A stretch of DNA of 64,000 bases from Ascaphus truei (GCA_036426205.1 CM071571.1:115568244-115632243), one strand, 5' to 3'. Numbered from the stretch's first letter, positions 23,382-35,900 are shown. The notes: generated by a model from the sequence alone, not told the origin. Numbers and translations are program-made.

Positions 23382-23791
23382 TAGAGATGGGCAATTGTTT
23401 TTTTGACGATTTGGATCGGCCTCCTATCGGCCGGTTACTTTGGTCTGGGGATTTTTGCTGTACAGTCTCAAAAAGGCAAACCTGCAGGTTCGGATTTTTA
23501 TCTTTATTTCAGAGAGCAATCCGAAATTTGTGGCCGGATTGTTAAAAATGTGGATACCGATTAATCCATGGATTAATCCGTGTGGATTTTTAACAATCCG
23601 GCCACGGAGTGTGGTATCCGCATATTAGATTATTTTTAAAAATCTGGATTATATACAATGGCGGATTTGGACTAAACTCATTGATTTTTTTTAGTGCCCG
23701 ATCCGCAGATGGATTTTTGGTGGTGGCGGGGGATGGATTTGGTCTAAAAAAAAATCCAGGAAATGGATTTGGACTTGTTTGATCATCTCTA
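23382..23791. mobile_element. hAT-type non-autonomous element, TSD GTATTCAT
   Basis: The ends are TAGAGATG and CATCTCTA (8-base terminal inverted repeats). Both flanks carry the exact 8-bp TSD GTATTCAT (23374-23381 and 23792-23799), the hallmark of hAT transposition. The interior has a long palindrome around CCATGG at about 23568 (arms GTGGCCGGATTGTTAAAAAT... pairing with 23585-23606). No transposase is encoded. Confidence 0.88.
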
Positions 23792-23799
23792 GTATTCAT

Positions 23800-25195
23800 A
23801 AACTAAAGGTAGTGCTTATTACACTCTTGTTACTAATGGGCAATACTTAATTTAGGACCCTCAAATTCATACCTTAAGAGCAACCAACAGATTATGTTTT
23901 GGGGGCTTTGTATAATGTAACTAAAAAAGTTGTCTTAGAGCTTGCTTAAATGGTAATTAAATGTTAGAAAAATCTTGAAAACCTAGCTCCACTCTTTAGT
24001 AAGTAATTCAGTGAACACCTTATATGTAAACAAAATATGTTTTTATATATTGTGGCTGAAAAAGTAAAAAATGGGATGGAATCTACAAAAGTTATCCTGG
24101 GATCCAGGTGTGCATGGCCAAAGAGGCAACATAATTACTTTGCAAGCAAATTACAAAGATAAAAATAGTGATTAACAATCAATCTGTTTATTTTAGGATG
24201 CACAGACCATGAAAGTCATTTGGAAAACAGTAAAATGTTTCTTCAAAGCCTCAGCTTCCTTTAAAAACATTAAATATAAAATAAACTCATTCAAAATAGA
24301 GCCAGCGCTTGTGCTTCCAAAGTTCGCAAGTGAGTGTAATCCTTCACTTTTTTCTCTCCTTGCTGCTGTGTTGGTGCACTCCGGGCTCCTCAAGATATCG
24401 CCAATAGGGATCTCCAGGAAATAGAACAAAAACAACAGAGATAAGTATGGGGATTGTCTTAAAAATGTATAAAAAAACATACAAGCACTTACAATAAGGT
24501 AAATGTCAGTGAATAAATTGCTGATCGCTGGGTGGGCCAGACCTCCTGGAAGGCTCATTGACATGCAATCCAGTACCCCGCGCACTGGGACATATCATGT
24601 GTTGCATAGAAAAAATGTCCGACATTTAGTGGCTGCATTGGCGACTCCCTTCTCTCTTGTGATCAGCTTAGTTCGGCTTGCTCTGAGAGTCATAATGGAC
24701 ACCGGGCAGGAACAAGTGTGGCAGCTATGGCGCAACGTGATGGCTAGGCGTTTTGCACAAAATAAAATAGATAAAATAAACTATTTCAAAATACTTAAAC
24801 ATTTCTGATTTTTTAAAAGACTTAATCAGTGCGAACCTTGAGGGCCTTTTGGAGTTTACCGGGACATTCCCTGGGTGTTCAGTGTGTCAGCCTGAAGCTG
24901 ATTATAGCTGGGAAACTAGAGAGATGCTCAGTGAATTGTTACTTTGCATTTTTTCTGAAATAGATAACTGTCAGAGGATTTCACCACCATGTATTTTATT
25001 GGATTAAGTACTTTTGACTAATGTTTAAAAAAAACTGGTCAATCCCGTTTTAGGAAACATTAAAGGAACTACATCTTGCTGAAAAGGTCTAGTATTTACT
25101 TATTCTCACCTATAATGTAGATGAATGTTTCAGAGAAAAATGCTGGAACACTTCATATGGCCTGGTCTGCATGTTCTTTTCAATGCTAATATAAT
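23800..25195. other. Unassigned DNA
   Basis: No gene. Around 24290-24600 the base composition rises and short frames appear on both strands, suggesting an old interspersed repeat, but I cannot name it. Confidence 0.35.
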
Positions 25196-25305
25196 TATTT
25201 ATTTATAAACATTTTACCAGGAAGTAATACATTGAGATTTACCTCTCGTTTTCAAGTATGTCTTGTGCATAGAGTTAAGATTACAAATAATACATGGCAT
25301 TAGTC
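25196..25305 (-). mobile_element. 3' tail of the L2/CR1-type LINE, second copy
   Basis: Reverse complement of the 3' UTR end at 4150-4262: the block TACTTCCTGGTAAAATGTTTATAAATAAAT and the preceding AGACATACTTGAAAAC are shared. Only about 110 bases remain, as in heavily 5'-truncated LINE insertions. Confidence 0.65.
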
Positions 25306-25851
25306 ACATAGATATGCTGGTTTTGTAAATGCTTATTGTTTGACAGTCAGGAGAAAACCTCCTGCAGACGTGACAGGTGATCAGACTTCATGTCAATCAT
25401 GGGGTTGCTAAGATCATTAATATCCTTTTCACAAACACTATTGAGACATTTTTAGCTGTTTTTAAACCTTTTCACTGAAGTTTATACCATTTGAAAAACG
25501 AATGTATTAAGTTTTCTTTGGCTGGTTTGTTATTCATTGTGATGGAAGTATGGGAGCATGAAAGGGGCGAGGGGGCAATGTGCAGGGGCTGGCTGGCAAA
25601 TTTTAGCCCGGAGGAAAGCCCAACAAACTGGCCCAAGAACCAGGCAGCCATATACCATGTACTCAGATGCACGCACCGGATACATGCACCATACACAGAT
25701 ACGCACATCAGATGTACGTATCATACACAAAAGCACACACCATAGACATACAAACGTGCAAGAAATATGCACGCTATATGAATATGTACACACAACACAT
25801 GTGCACAGGTCAGAAACCCACATCAGATGCATGCAGCGTGAACAAACACTA
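25306..25851. other. Unassigned DNA; ACACAY-rich from 25660
   Basis: Imperfect CATACACA/CACATCAGATG repeats at 25660-25850 generate open frames on both strands. No gene is recognised. Confidence 0.45.
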
Positions 25852-25855
25852 TATG

Positions 25856-26908
25856 TGTGTAGCCCCCTTTCCCTAAACCTAAGGGAACTACGCGTGCTGC
25901 TATACCTGTTTGCTCAGGGGTGAGCTCTTTCTCCTGGCAGTGCAGCGCCTCACCTATGAGGGATCTCAGCATTGGCGGGATAACCCCTTATAGGACCCAA
26001 TACACTGTAAAGAATAATACACCACACAATGTATATAACTAAGGTTTACTGTATACACCTAACACATACACACATACAATAACAGTAATAACTGTACCCA
26101 GAGTGTACACCCAATGACCCAACACGTGGTGGTTCCCCCAAAGTACTGAGGGTGCCATGGCACCAATAACGATGGCGTCCTGTCCCAGCAATTCCCATCC
26201 AAGTGTGAGGTAGCTACCCCTGTGGATGTAAGTGCATGTTGGGTAACTGCCTGGGTACTCCAGTACCCAGGTGCTGCTTGGCATAGTGAGTTGAAGCGGT
26301 TCCACGCAGTGGGGCCTCCAACACAAATCCCCTCTCTCCTAAGGGTCCTGATCCACCTCGTGGGGTGAGCTCCAGCCGGAGGGTCTCACACAATGTCTCT
26401 GGATCTTGTGACCTGGTCTGTCCAGTCACTGGTGCATAACTAACAATAAGGGGAAGAATCTCTATCTGGGGCCTTCCCTGCAACACTCCTCTACTGGTGT
26501 CTCAGGGCCTAACTGGGGCTAGGACCAAGGTATAGGCCAAGGTATAGGCCTAGCCCAGGAAGCACTGCTCCCTGGACACTACCTTCTCTTTTGTTCCTCT
26601 ATCCAGACTGACTCACGGGCTTTCTGTGTGTGGAGGATATCCTGTTGCTCGCATCCCATTGGCTGGTACAGTCCCATGTGCTGCAATCCCTCCCTCTAGG
26701 GATTCTGTGACTTGTAGTCCCACGGGTGCATCTGCGGAGCCATCCTAAGATGGCCACCACACTCGTCACACTGCGCATGCACGCCTCACCGCATTGTGCA
26801 TGCGCAATTACCAAAATGGTCACCCTCACACTCCCGATCGCGCGGACCTCCGGCTAACTACTTGACAGCTCACTTGCACCGGAGGCAGGGTAGGGGAACT
26901 CGGCTACA
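25856..26908 (-). mobile_element. Solo LTR, family X copy 1 (about 1.05 kb)
   Basis: On the minus strand it starts TGTAGCCGAGTTCCCC and ends GGGGGCTACACACA (TG...CA). It is homologous along its length to 26913-28177 and, in reverse, to 41659-42771: shared blocks include CAGTACTTTGGGG, GGGTCCT-AAGGGGTTA and GAGATCCCTCAYAGGTG. It is flanked by TATG on both sides (25852-25855 and 26909-26912), a 4-bp TSD. Orientation follows copy 3, where ATTAAA lies shortly before the 3' end. No internal region is present. Confidence 0.7.
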
Positions 26909-26912
26909 TATG

Positions 26913-28177
26913 TGTAACACCTTTTGCCCCCCCCAATCGCAGATGGGGACCATATGTGTTACCGGGTCTGGTGCGTTATCTGATAGGCTCACAGAAGGCC
27001 TGAATCTCCGCTGCTGGGAGCCTGGGGTTACCTGATTATTCGAATACAGCGCCTCCACCTGTAAGGGTTCCCAACAGGGTGGGATGGTCCTCTTACAGGA
27101 ACAACAATAATAATAATACACGCACACACTATATGCTAGCAACCGTTTTACTATAACTAATAACCTCGGTACTATGTACAACACAGCATGATGCATATAA
27201 CCATACACATAGAAGTTCACCTGGTGCACACATCAACATAGATATCCCCCAAAGTACCTGGGTGCTGGGCACCAATTCCCTGATGTCCCTTATGTCAGAA
27301 GCCACCCAATGTGTTGGAGATAGCGCTATCCCTTGTAGTGTTAGTGCACTACTATAGGTACCTGCACGGGGCTCCAGCCCACGGGTGCAGCAAGATAACA
27401 GGATTGGATCCGCCTGATCCGACATGACATCTGCCTACGCGTGGGGTGAATTCCGGCGTGGATAATATCACCATGCACCGCACTGTCTATACCTTGGTTG
27501 GAGTCCGTCTTCAGCCGCAGGCCGCAGTCACTGTGTGGTGGTCTCCTCCGGGAAGATAGTCTCTATCTGGAGGGGGTCTGAGCCCAGACCCAGTAATCAG
27601 GCTGCGTGCCACGGAGTGGTTCCTTAGGTTACTCAAATAGCTAAAGGGGCAGATCTCCTTCCTTAAGGCCTGTCCCTGAAGCAACCACAAGCTGGGGCAA
27701 GGGTAATAGTTATCTGGGGCCTATGGGGGTGACTGGCCTAGTGCAAGGGGCTATTGCTCCCCTGCACCCTCACTTACCCAGCTCCCTACTCCAATTGTCT
27801 TTCCTCTATGCCCACGAAAAGTATCTATTCCCTTCTGCCAGAATCCATGGCCCTCATTGGCTGTTCTGGGGCACCTGGTCCTCGCCTCCCTAGGCCTCAT
27901 GGGAATTGTAGTCTCGCGGAGGCTGCTGGCCATTGGGGCCACGTGCGCGATCGTACTGCGCATGCGCAACTCTGTAATGGCCGCAGCTCCCGATCGCTAT
28001 CTGCGCATGCGCGACCACTGCACATGCGTGCGCATATGCACAATGGCGGCCCCTGCTAGCCGGGTGCGCTGCAAAGAACGGCCTCACCTCACCAGCCGCC
28101 CGACACCCGCAACTCCCCCCCCCCCCACCCCCACAGGAGGTAGGAACCCTGGGAGTGCTGAGGGGAACCTGACTACA
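26913..28177 (-). mobile_element. Solo LTR, family X copy 2 (about 1.27 kb)
   Basis: The minus strand starts TGTAGTCAGGTTCCCC and ends AAGGTGTTACA. It is flanked by TATG (26909-26912 and 28178-28181), so it shares the middle TATG with copy 1. It aligns well with copy 3 (GTGCGTTA, GGCCTGAA-CTCC-CTGCTGGGAG, GCCTCCACCTGT-AGGG). It contains CpG-rich GCGCATGCGC motifs in its first third, the likely promoter region. Confidence 0.7.
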
Positions 28178-29179
28178 TATGTATATGGGATTTGTCTGGA
28201 TACCTAAGATGGCTGCCGACAGGAAGTGACCTCACACCCTTTCTGAAGCAACCGTGGCCATCTTGCTACCTGGCAATTTATGCCCTCACTTCCTGACAGG
28301 ACGTCAGCCTCTCTCTGGTCCTCTATTGCCAGCAGCTGCTTCTGGCCTTTAAATAGCATGCAGTTGCTCCCTACATTGCTTATGCACAGTACTCTGTACC
28401 TTGTTCTACTTGAGCTCTTCCTTTGCCACAATGATTTCCTGCCTATGCTTGTACTTCTGCTTGACTTGACTTGACTACTCCTGCCTGCCGCCTGCCTCGA
28501 CCCCGGAATTGGACCTGATAACCCCTGCCTGCTAGTTCCTTCTCGGTGGTGAAGTTTTCTGTGTCCACTTAAGGCCACCGTAGCCCTCGTGATTGCTCTG
28601 ACGGAGGTCCTGATGACCTGACGCAAAAGCAGGGGAATACCACACAGAGTCTCAATGTGGCTACTAGTGCCGGAAATGGTTTTCCATTCATGTAATTGTA
28701 TGTATACTTACGCTTTTCTTTAATAAAGTGTATATATTTTACTTCTATTTGCAATTGTCGTCCTTTCCTGGATTTAATGCAAGGACAGTGATTGCCCATC
28801 AACACAGTCTTCCAAGAACCTAAAGATCAAGTCAGAGAGGGGTATCCACACTACCAAAGATACCTTGATGTGAGGAGCTCACACTTGCCTGTGTGAGTAT
28901 AGTTGCTAACTTGCATCCACTTTAATCTCCATCATTACCCCAACAAGTTTTTCTCGATACAATTTATTTTATATTTCATGGTCATTGTATTCATGATTTT
29001 TCACTAATTGAGTGTTTTGTTTATATATATTCTAATGGTGTTTTGCACTACTTTTCATTTACAAATCTGTTCCTTTATACTTAATTTCTCTAAAATCACA
29101 GTTGACTTGTGTTTAGGTATAACATTAATTATAAAATGAGGTGTGAAGTGTTTTGCCTCATTGTTTTAAAATTATTAGA
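28178..29179. other. LTR-like U3/R remnant (28180-28760) and unassigned DNA
   Basis: Pyrimidine-rich CCTGCCTATGCTTGTACTTC-type sequence and a TTTAATAAAG signal at about 28720 resemble the R/U5 part of a Ty3/gypsy LTR on the plus strand. Ends and TSD were not found. The rest is unassigned. Confidence 0.25.
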
Positions 29180-29294
29180 GGCACATTTGTCAAGTGCTGG
29201 TAAAGGTTATCGCACCATTCTGGCATTAACCCTTATTGTACGGGTGTGATAACCTGTACTGGCACTTAATTCGTTCCTACTTAATAAATGTGCC
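29180..29294. repeat. Foldback MITE, 115 bp
   Basis: GGCACATTTGT at the left pairs with AATAAATGTGCC at the right. Internally GGTTATCGCACC pairs with GGGTGTGATAACC. It is a small hairpin element with no coding capacity. Confidence 0.65.
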
Positions 29295-30620
29295 AGGCAG
29301 GGAACGGGCACACTGGCGTTTGGCCGGCATTTCGTGGCCGGCTGGGTGCGCGCTTGTCTGGGGGCACGGCCAAGATGTCACGAAGCTGGTTCCCCTCATT
29401 GGGCGAACCGCTCACGTGACGCGCTTGCGAGCGGCAAATTCAAATTTGCTTGCTCTAAGTGCCGAGCAGGCGCTTGCTCACGCTGGCCACACACATTGCC
29501 GCAATGTGTTTCCTACCCGCTGAGCGCCACCCTGGCCGAGGCCTTAGTATGCTATGAAATCACAGAACTACTTGTTAAAAACTCAAGTAGAAAAATTACT
29601 GCACAGGCCTTTTAAACTGAATCTTAAGGCACAAAATCCTTGTGGTGCTCCAGATAAGGCTAACAGTCAATAGAAATGCAATATGTTAACATATTATTAT
29701 GTGCAGCTCTTTATGTACATTTTTCTTATATTTACTGTGTTGCTGTTATTTGATGTTGTAAGATGTTTCAGGACTTCCTTAAATGCCTTTTTGTGGTGAA
29801 TAAATACCTTACTTTTAATTAGCTATCTTTAGGAAATACTACTTTTAGTTAATTGCAAGAATTTAATTATTTGTCCAAACAGTGATACTTTAATATTTAC
29901 AATTTTTGCCCATAATTTGACATCAACTTTTAGATATTTTGTCAACTTTCACAAACCTTTGTACATTTTTCAATGATTTTCAATTAAGTTTGGGGGTTTT
30001 GCAAGTCTGCTAAAAAGATACTCAAAGCTCCTTCAAATCCTACCTACTAAGATGACGTTACCTAATTAGGTAACAGATGTTAGTTTTCCTTGATTTAACG
30101 GGTATCCACAAAGCTGTTTTGATGCAAAATGAATCACATGGTAAACCAACCAATCAGGTTGCTTCATGGACCATGTGATTCCCTCATTTTTGCCTGACAA
30201 GTAATTTTCAGGCAATGGTGACAAGACCACATGATACATCAACCAATAGGATTAGTTGTCTACCATGTGACTTGTCTTCTATACTCACAGGTCTTATATA
30301 AGGCCGAAGACGTCTCAGAAGACTGGAAGAAGACCAAAGGGAAACATCCTGCCTGAAGAAAGAATAGAAGGAAAAAAAACACCCTAAGAAAATAATAAAA
30401 CGAACCACAGATTGTTATTCTATCAACGGAGGATCCAGGGCGTTGTGGCAAGATAAGGATTCACCGACATCCACCCAAGATGGCACAAGATACAAAAACG
30501 CCATAGGGCCTGGATTTATTTTACCTGTATTTTGGTTTTTATGTTTGACACAAATAGACACTGGTATAAACAAGACCCAGAAGGGCCAGTGGTCCAGTAA
30601 AAAAAAGCCCCCTACATATC
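29295..30620. other. GC-rich repeat fragment, then unassigned DNA
   Basis: 29295-29545 is CpG-rich and ends in a GCCGAGGCCTTAG motif. At 30086-30107 CCTTGATTTAACGGGTATCC recurs at 43753, indicating a shared dispersed repeat, possibly Harbinger-related given the Myb-like remnant near the second copy. No gene is recognised. Confidence 0.35.
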
Positions 30621-30854
30621 AGCACTCAGTATCACTAGAATAGATGTTAAGTAATAGTGTAACTAGAAGAAGCAAGGAACTAAGACCATCCACTAGTGGT
30701 GAATGATATGATGTCTATATTAATAAACCCTTTTACTAGTAATGTAACAATAAAAAATCGGGTATTAAAAAACTCCCTGGTGCACGGTGGGCTTCAAATA
30801 AGAAGCACTACTTCATAGTAAAGCCAATACCCCTGGAGGCGGTAATGACCGAGC

Positions 30855-31290
30855 TGGATAGCCAAACAAAAATAGAAATTGAATCTACTAGGACGAAGGG
30901 AGCTTCTAATCCAGCTCCCCCCTCCCACAACCACGCTACAATTGTTAGCTATATTAATAATGAAACACACACTCAAGATGAGCAAGTGCAAGTATAACGT
31001 GACACAACCACTGTAAATGTGTCAGTGGAGAGATGCTAGTATATCAAAAAGGCTAAATTGGCGACTAAGTACACTAGCCCTTCAATCACCCAACAAAAAC
31101 AGGAAATGCATCTACTAGGAGGAAGGGAGCTAGGATTCCAAGTACCCCCTCCCACGGCCATGCTACATTAATAACTATACTAATGATAATATATACATGA
31201 TGATAACATGAAAGAATGAAGTAACATAGCCACTCTAGATGTGTGCTAGTGTACATATATAGTAAATTAGGTCTTAACTGCACTAACCCT
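30855..31290. repeat. Diverged tandem repeat, about 225 bp x 2
   Basis: Unit 1 (30855-31080) and unit 2 (31081-31290) share the blocks ATCTACTAGGA-GAAGGGAGCT, CCCCCTCCCAC and GTAAC/ACATAGCCACT in the same order. It lies left of a minus-strand degenerate hammerhead-like site near 31494-31526, an arrangement similar to the unit at 13.0-14.3 kb. Confidence 0.7.
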
Positions 31291-32642
31291 AGATAGTAAA
31301 CAGAGGGATATGCCTCTGATACAGGTAAATAACTACATGCATATAACCCACAACAATACGTGCGGTACCAGCACGAGTGTGGGAGATAGTACTGTGTCTT
31401 GTGGTTCAGCGAGACTCAATTTCAAAATAAACTAAACTATTGTAAAAAGTACTGCCAATAGCAGTGTAGTGCCCGTGAGAGCTAGCAGCAATCCCAATGG
31501 CCATATAGCTTTGCACTTTCTCAAGGATGTGAAGATTGTTAGCCGCTTGTATGGATTTAACTGTGCAAGGAGGTGGCTTGGTGAAGCGCCCTCCAATCGC
31601 CATAATAGGGTGTGGGGCTGTGATGACGTAATGGCTACCAATGCTCAGCCCAATCCTGCTGCGTGATAGGTTAGAAGGTAAACCAATCACCAATGAGCAG
31701 TGTACCTATAATTATGGAGCATGCGCAGTAGGTCTCTCAATAGAGATAATAGAAAACGCTTGTAGCCTGTAGAGAGGTATTACAGTGATAGTTAAGCGGC
31801 TAACAAAGATGAAATAACGGAGAGCACGACATACACTATAATGAATCATGCAGTTGCACCAGAAACAAATGTATCAATGTTGAGCAATATAAGCCAGACG
31901 TGTCCCACTATAAAGTCCTATAGAAATGGGTGAATAAACTCCCCCCCCCCCCCATTAAGACCCTTGCTCTCCGTTATTTCATCTCTCTAAATCACTTCCC
32001 GTCGGGAATTGAGGGCAGGATTTGCCGGGAAGCAAAATGGTCCCGATTGCTTCAGTGATGATGATGTCACTTCATGGTAACCATCTTAGGTGTTGAACAG
32101 ATCCCTTATAATGGACTGTGGACATACTTATCTACAAGGTACTATTGTTCTTTCACACTCTGCTATCAAAAAGACACCTTTGAACTTTGGATGTTTATTC
32201 CTTCATTATGTGTATAACAAATGTTTTATTTTTGCATTCTGTATACCTCTAGAATTTAGAGCACCAATGAGCTACTTCTTGCACTTTTGAATAACAATTG
32301 ATATATACGAATAATAGTTATACATTTAAAAAAAATCTTATAGTTATGTTTTAATAATTGTATCACTAAGGTATTCAACATGAGGGATGTGCCAAAAATA
32401 ATTTCAAATAAAAAAATGTCATACGGCAACGTTTTCGTGTGTACAGTATAATTCACATTTTTTTAAGGTTTCATTTAAAAAAATATATATATAAGTCTTT
32501 GTACATATACCCATAACAGTCTTTTTGGGAGTAAGATATTGGAGGACAATTTTAACACAGTTTTAATTTATTTTATGACACACAGAAATATAATTTTTCA
32601 GTATACCAGTTTCATCTTTATGCAAAGCGGAGTCCATTTATG
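31291..32642. other. Unassigned DNA; poly(C) tract
   Basis: A run of about 14 C is at 31941-31954. No gene is recognised. Confidence 0.4.
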
Positions 32643-33172
32643 TGCATATAAGAGATGTGCAGAGGTACAACCAGGGAGACATATTTGGGGAAAATAAACC
32701 ATGACTTTTATTCAGCCCGTAGCCTTAAGCAATACAGTTTAAGGAAGCATACAAATTGTAAGCGCTAACTCACTTCCCAGTCTCTGTCTGCAGGTCTGGG
32801 AGGATAGGCCTCTTGCCAACATATGACCCTAAAGTCCAAAGATATACCTGTAAGCAGGAGGCCCACCCTCTGGCGGGTTCAACGGTCCACTGTGCCCTTG
32901 AATAGAGGTCTGATTCTGGGGCTCTTGCTGGCAGCACAGCCCTGTGCTCAAGACCACTTGCTCCTCGGAATCACTTCTGGCAACACAGTTCCTCTGTGCT
33001 CAAGAGATCTCCCCTACAGGTCAAACAGAAGGCTTTTCTACCTGTCTGATGAACAAGGTGGAGAATGGTTAATTGTCTCTAGCTGCAATTATCCAGCTCC
33101 CAGCTGGATTCCTCAGACCTATGCAGGCTTTCTATTGAAGCCCTTTTAGACAGGGGTCAGGGCCCTGTTACA
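32643..33172 (-). repeat. LTR-like dispersed repeat, copy 3
   Basis: The left end (about 32643-32670, GAGATGTGCAGAGGT) matches copies at 2785 and 5756, with GAATAAAAG on the minus strand near 32707. The right end is tentatively CCCTGTTACA. No matching TSD was found, so the limits are uncertain. Confidence 0.35.
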
Positions 33173-33827
33173 GTGCACCAAATCAAATTAAGAAGTTTTG
33201 ATGTAGATGGTGCAGATGGAAAAAAGTAAACTAAGTATAGGCTACACACAAGTGAAAATTTAGTACAAAACAAGTGGTTTGTAAAGCTTAGTACAATACA
33301 TAGGGACCATCAAGTCTTGGCATATTATCCTCAGGAGCACCTCGATAATATCATGCTCTTCCAAAACTGGTGAAATAATATTATGCCTACTAACTTGCCC
33401 AGATTCTTTTATGGAATTCCAGGTGAAAGGCCAGTAGTTTTATTGTATTTCTTTGTTTTCACATACACCTGCGCTACCCATTTCTACCTTGACGTCTGTC
33501 ATGGTAGACCAAGCTTATTAACACTTTAATTACTGGGATCATTGATTGAGAAACAGCGAGATAAAATAAATTGCGATTTATTCACATAAAGAACGTACAC
33601 AACTATGTTACAAAAATTACAGGAAAAAGACACACTTACTTTGGAAACTGGGATAACAAAACTAATATTTCTTAGTTGCAAACACTATATATTTAAAGAA
33701 ACAACAGAGGGATAAGGAGTGATCACAAGACCATACCAATTGAATAATGTAGTCAAATATTTAAGTGAGGTAATCAAAAAGATGGGTGCAAACTGTGAAC
33801 TGAAAAGTGAATCAGAAAGGGGGGAAA
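33173..33827. other. Unassigned AT-rich DNA
   Basis: No supported feature. Confidence 0.4.
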
Positions 33828-35900
33828 GGGAACCTGCATACAGTTTGATTGCGACAAATCTAAAACAGAGTGCTTTTCCTGGTAATATACAGGTTAACAA
33901 GAGCTTCAATCAGACGTAGAACTATGCAACTAATTATTTATATTTGTGTTAGGACTCTTGAGACGTGGTCTGCCTTGGAGGGGCTCAAGGGCTTACGACA
34001 CTTTGGCCAAAGAGTTAAACTAAAAGACCATTTTATTCAAAAGATATCTTTTTATATATATATAGGATATATTCATATATATATATTATATATATATTTA
34101 TATATATATATATAATATATAAGCACGTACCGTGTATATGTGTTAATGGATGTAGCACTGAGCTCTGTCTGTGTTTCATGTTCTGTCTCTGGTTTTAAAT
34201 ATATAGTGAATCAGAAAGGGGGGAAGGGAAACACAAAATGAATGTGTACCCTAAAAGAATTCATATATGCACACCAAACTAGTGTAAAAATAATTTAATA
34301 AATTACTTAAAACATATATTACCAAAGTAATGTGTAATGTGGATTAAAAATGTATTAAATCAGAAATATCTGGCATCCATGTCTTAATTATTGAATCGTG
34401 CATCCCAGATGTCCCACTTGATATTAGAGGGATACAAAAGACAGGGGATGCTAGGAGTCAGGGTGTTAACCCCTCTGGAGCAACGATGAGACCCAGTAGT
34501 GAGAATATATATAGTTGTTCATAAGTAAGTGGCCAACAAATTGAGCTTCCTTCCGCGCAGTAGACACTGGATATGGCGATCACGGTTTATGGCCTTTAAA
34601 TCTCTACGAACAGCTGGTTTATGAGGTGAATATGCATAAATAAAGGTACAAACAATGGGATTTTCTTTGATAATTCATTTTGGAGTTTGGAGTACTTTTG
34701 ATGAGTCCAGTTGTGAGTGTGATCAGTGCGCATGTGCAAAAGCTGATAGCAATTGATTTTGTCATTAGGGTATTGAAGGGGTATAAAAGGGTTCAGACCC
34801 TCTCCCCCAGTAAAATTGTCCCTGAAGAAGCTCCTTTGCTGGAGGGAACGCGCGTTGGAAGCGCAATGTTGTCAGTCTCCTACTTGGAGCTGTTTTAATG
34901 TAGTGTCGTAGTAGTCTCCTGGTTCTAACTTTGCAGACCTAGCAGCTAGTCGTTTATTTATTCAATTCTACTGTTGTGGTGCCTGCCTCTCTTGCACTCT
35001 ATGAGAGGGTTTTCCAGTTATTTCTGTGCTATTCACCCCAGCACTGCTGTGTCTGGTGGATTCATGTTGAGTGTTTGTATTTTTACTACACTGTATGTGC
35101 TAGCTTTACTGCCCAGAGGCACTTTGTACTTTAACACACTATAGCCTCTTTGCAGTGTGCAGTGCTGGTCCATCTAGCAAGGAAGCTCAATTTGTTGGCC
35201 ACTACTTATGAACAACTATATATATTCTCACTACTGGGTCTCATTCGTGCTCCAGGGGGTTAACACCCTGACTCCTAGCATCCATGTCTTTGTATCACTC
35301 TAATTCAAGTGGACATCTGGGATAGCACGATTCAATAATAAAGACATGGATGCCAGATATTCTGATTTAATACATTTTTAATCCACATTACACATTACTT
35401 TGGTAATATATGTTTTAAGTAATTTATAAAAGTTAATTTTTACACTAGTTTGGTGTGCATATAAGTGAATTATTTTAGTAGGTACAACTATTTTGTGTTC
35501 CCTTCCCCCCTTTCTGATTCACTATATATTTTTAAAACCAAGAGACAGAACATGAAACACAGACAGAGCTCAGTGTACATCCTAAACACATATACACGGT
35601 ACAGTGCTATTATATATATTATATATATTATATATAGATATATGATATAATATTATATTATATATATATATATAATAAAAAGATATCTTTTGAATAAAAT
35701 GGTCTTTTAGTTAACTCTTTGGCCAAGTGTCGTAAGCCCTTGAGCCCCTCCAAGGCAGACCACGTCTCAAGAGTCCTAACACAAATATAAATAATTAGTT
35801 GCATAGTTCTACGTCTGATTGAAGCTCTTTGTTAACCTGTATATTCCAGGAAAAGCACTCTGTTTTAGATTTGTCGCAATCAAACTGTATGCAGGTTCCC
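33828..35900. mobile_element. Large foldback element, arms about 720 bp
   Basis: 33828-34552 and 35179-35900 are reverse complements over about 720 bases with only small differences. Shared blocks include CTTGAGACGTGGTCTGCCTT, AAAACAGAGTGCTTTTCCTG and GTGGCCAACAAATTGAGCTT. Each arm includes a TATATA-rich stretch (34050-34115 and 35600-35680), the least conserved part. The 626-base spacer (34553-35178) holds a TATA-like GGTATAAAAGGG at about 34778 and a hammerhead-like core 40 bases later. No protein is encoded. Confidence 0.9.
34820..34860 (+). ncRNA. Hammerhead-like core in foldback spacer
   Basis: CC stem I, CUGAAGA (fits CUGANGA), stem II CUCC/GGAG, then GGGAA in place of GAAA, then the palindrome AACGCGCGUU and GG. 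The second core box is altered, so the motif is probably inactive. It sits about 40 bases after a GGTATAAAAGGG box, i.e. near the start of any transcript from it. Confidence 0.45.

Noticed and set aside
28605..28635. TCCTGATGACCTGACGC then AAAAGCAGGGG
   Set aside because: CUGAUGA is present but no stem II can form before the A-rich box.
31494..31526. Minus-strand CCTTGAGAAAGTGCAAAGC, hammerhead-like by context
   Set aside because: No GAAA box remains and the first box is not CUGANGA; too degraded to annotate as RNA.
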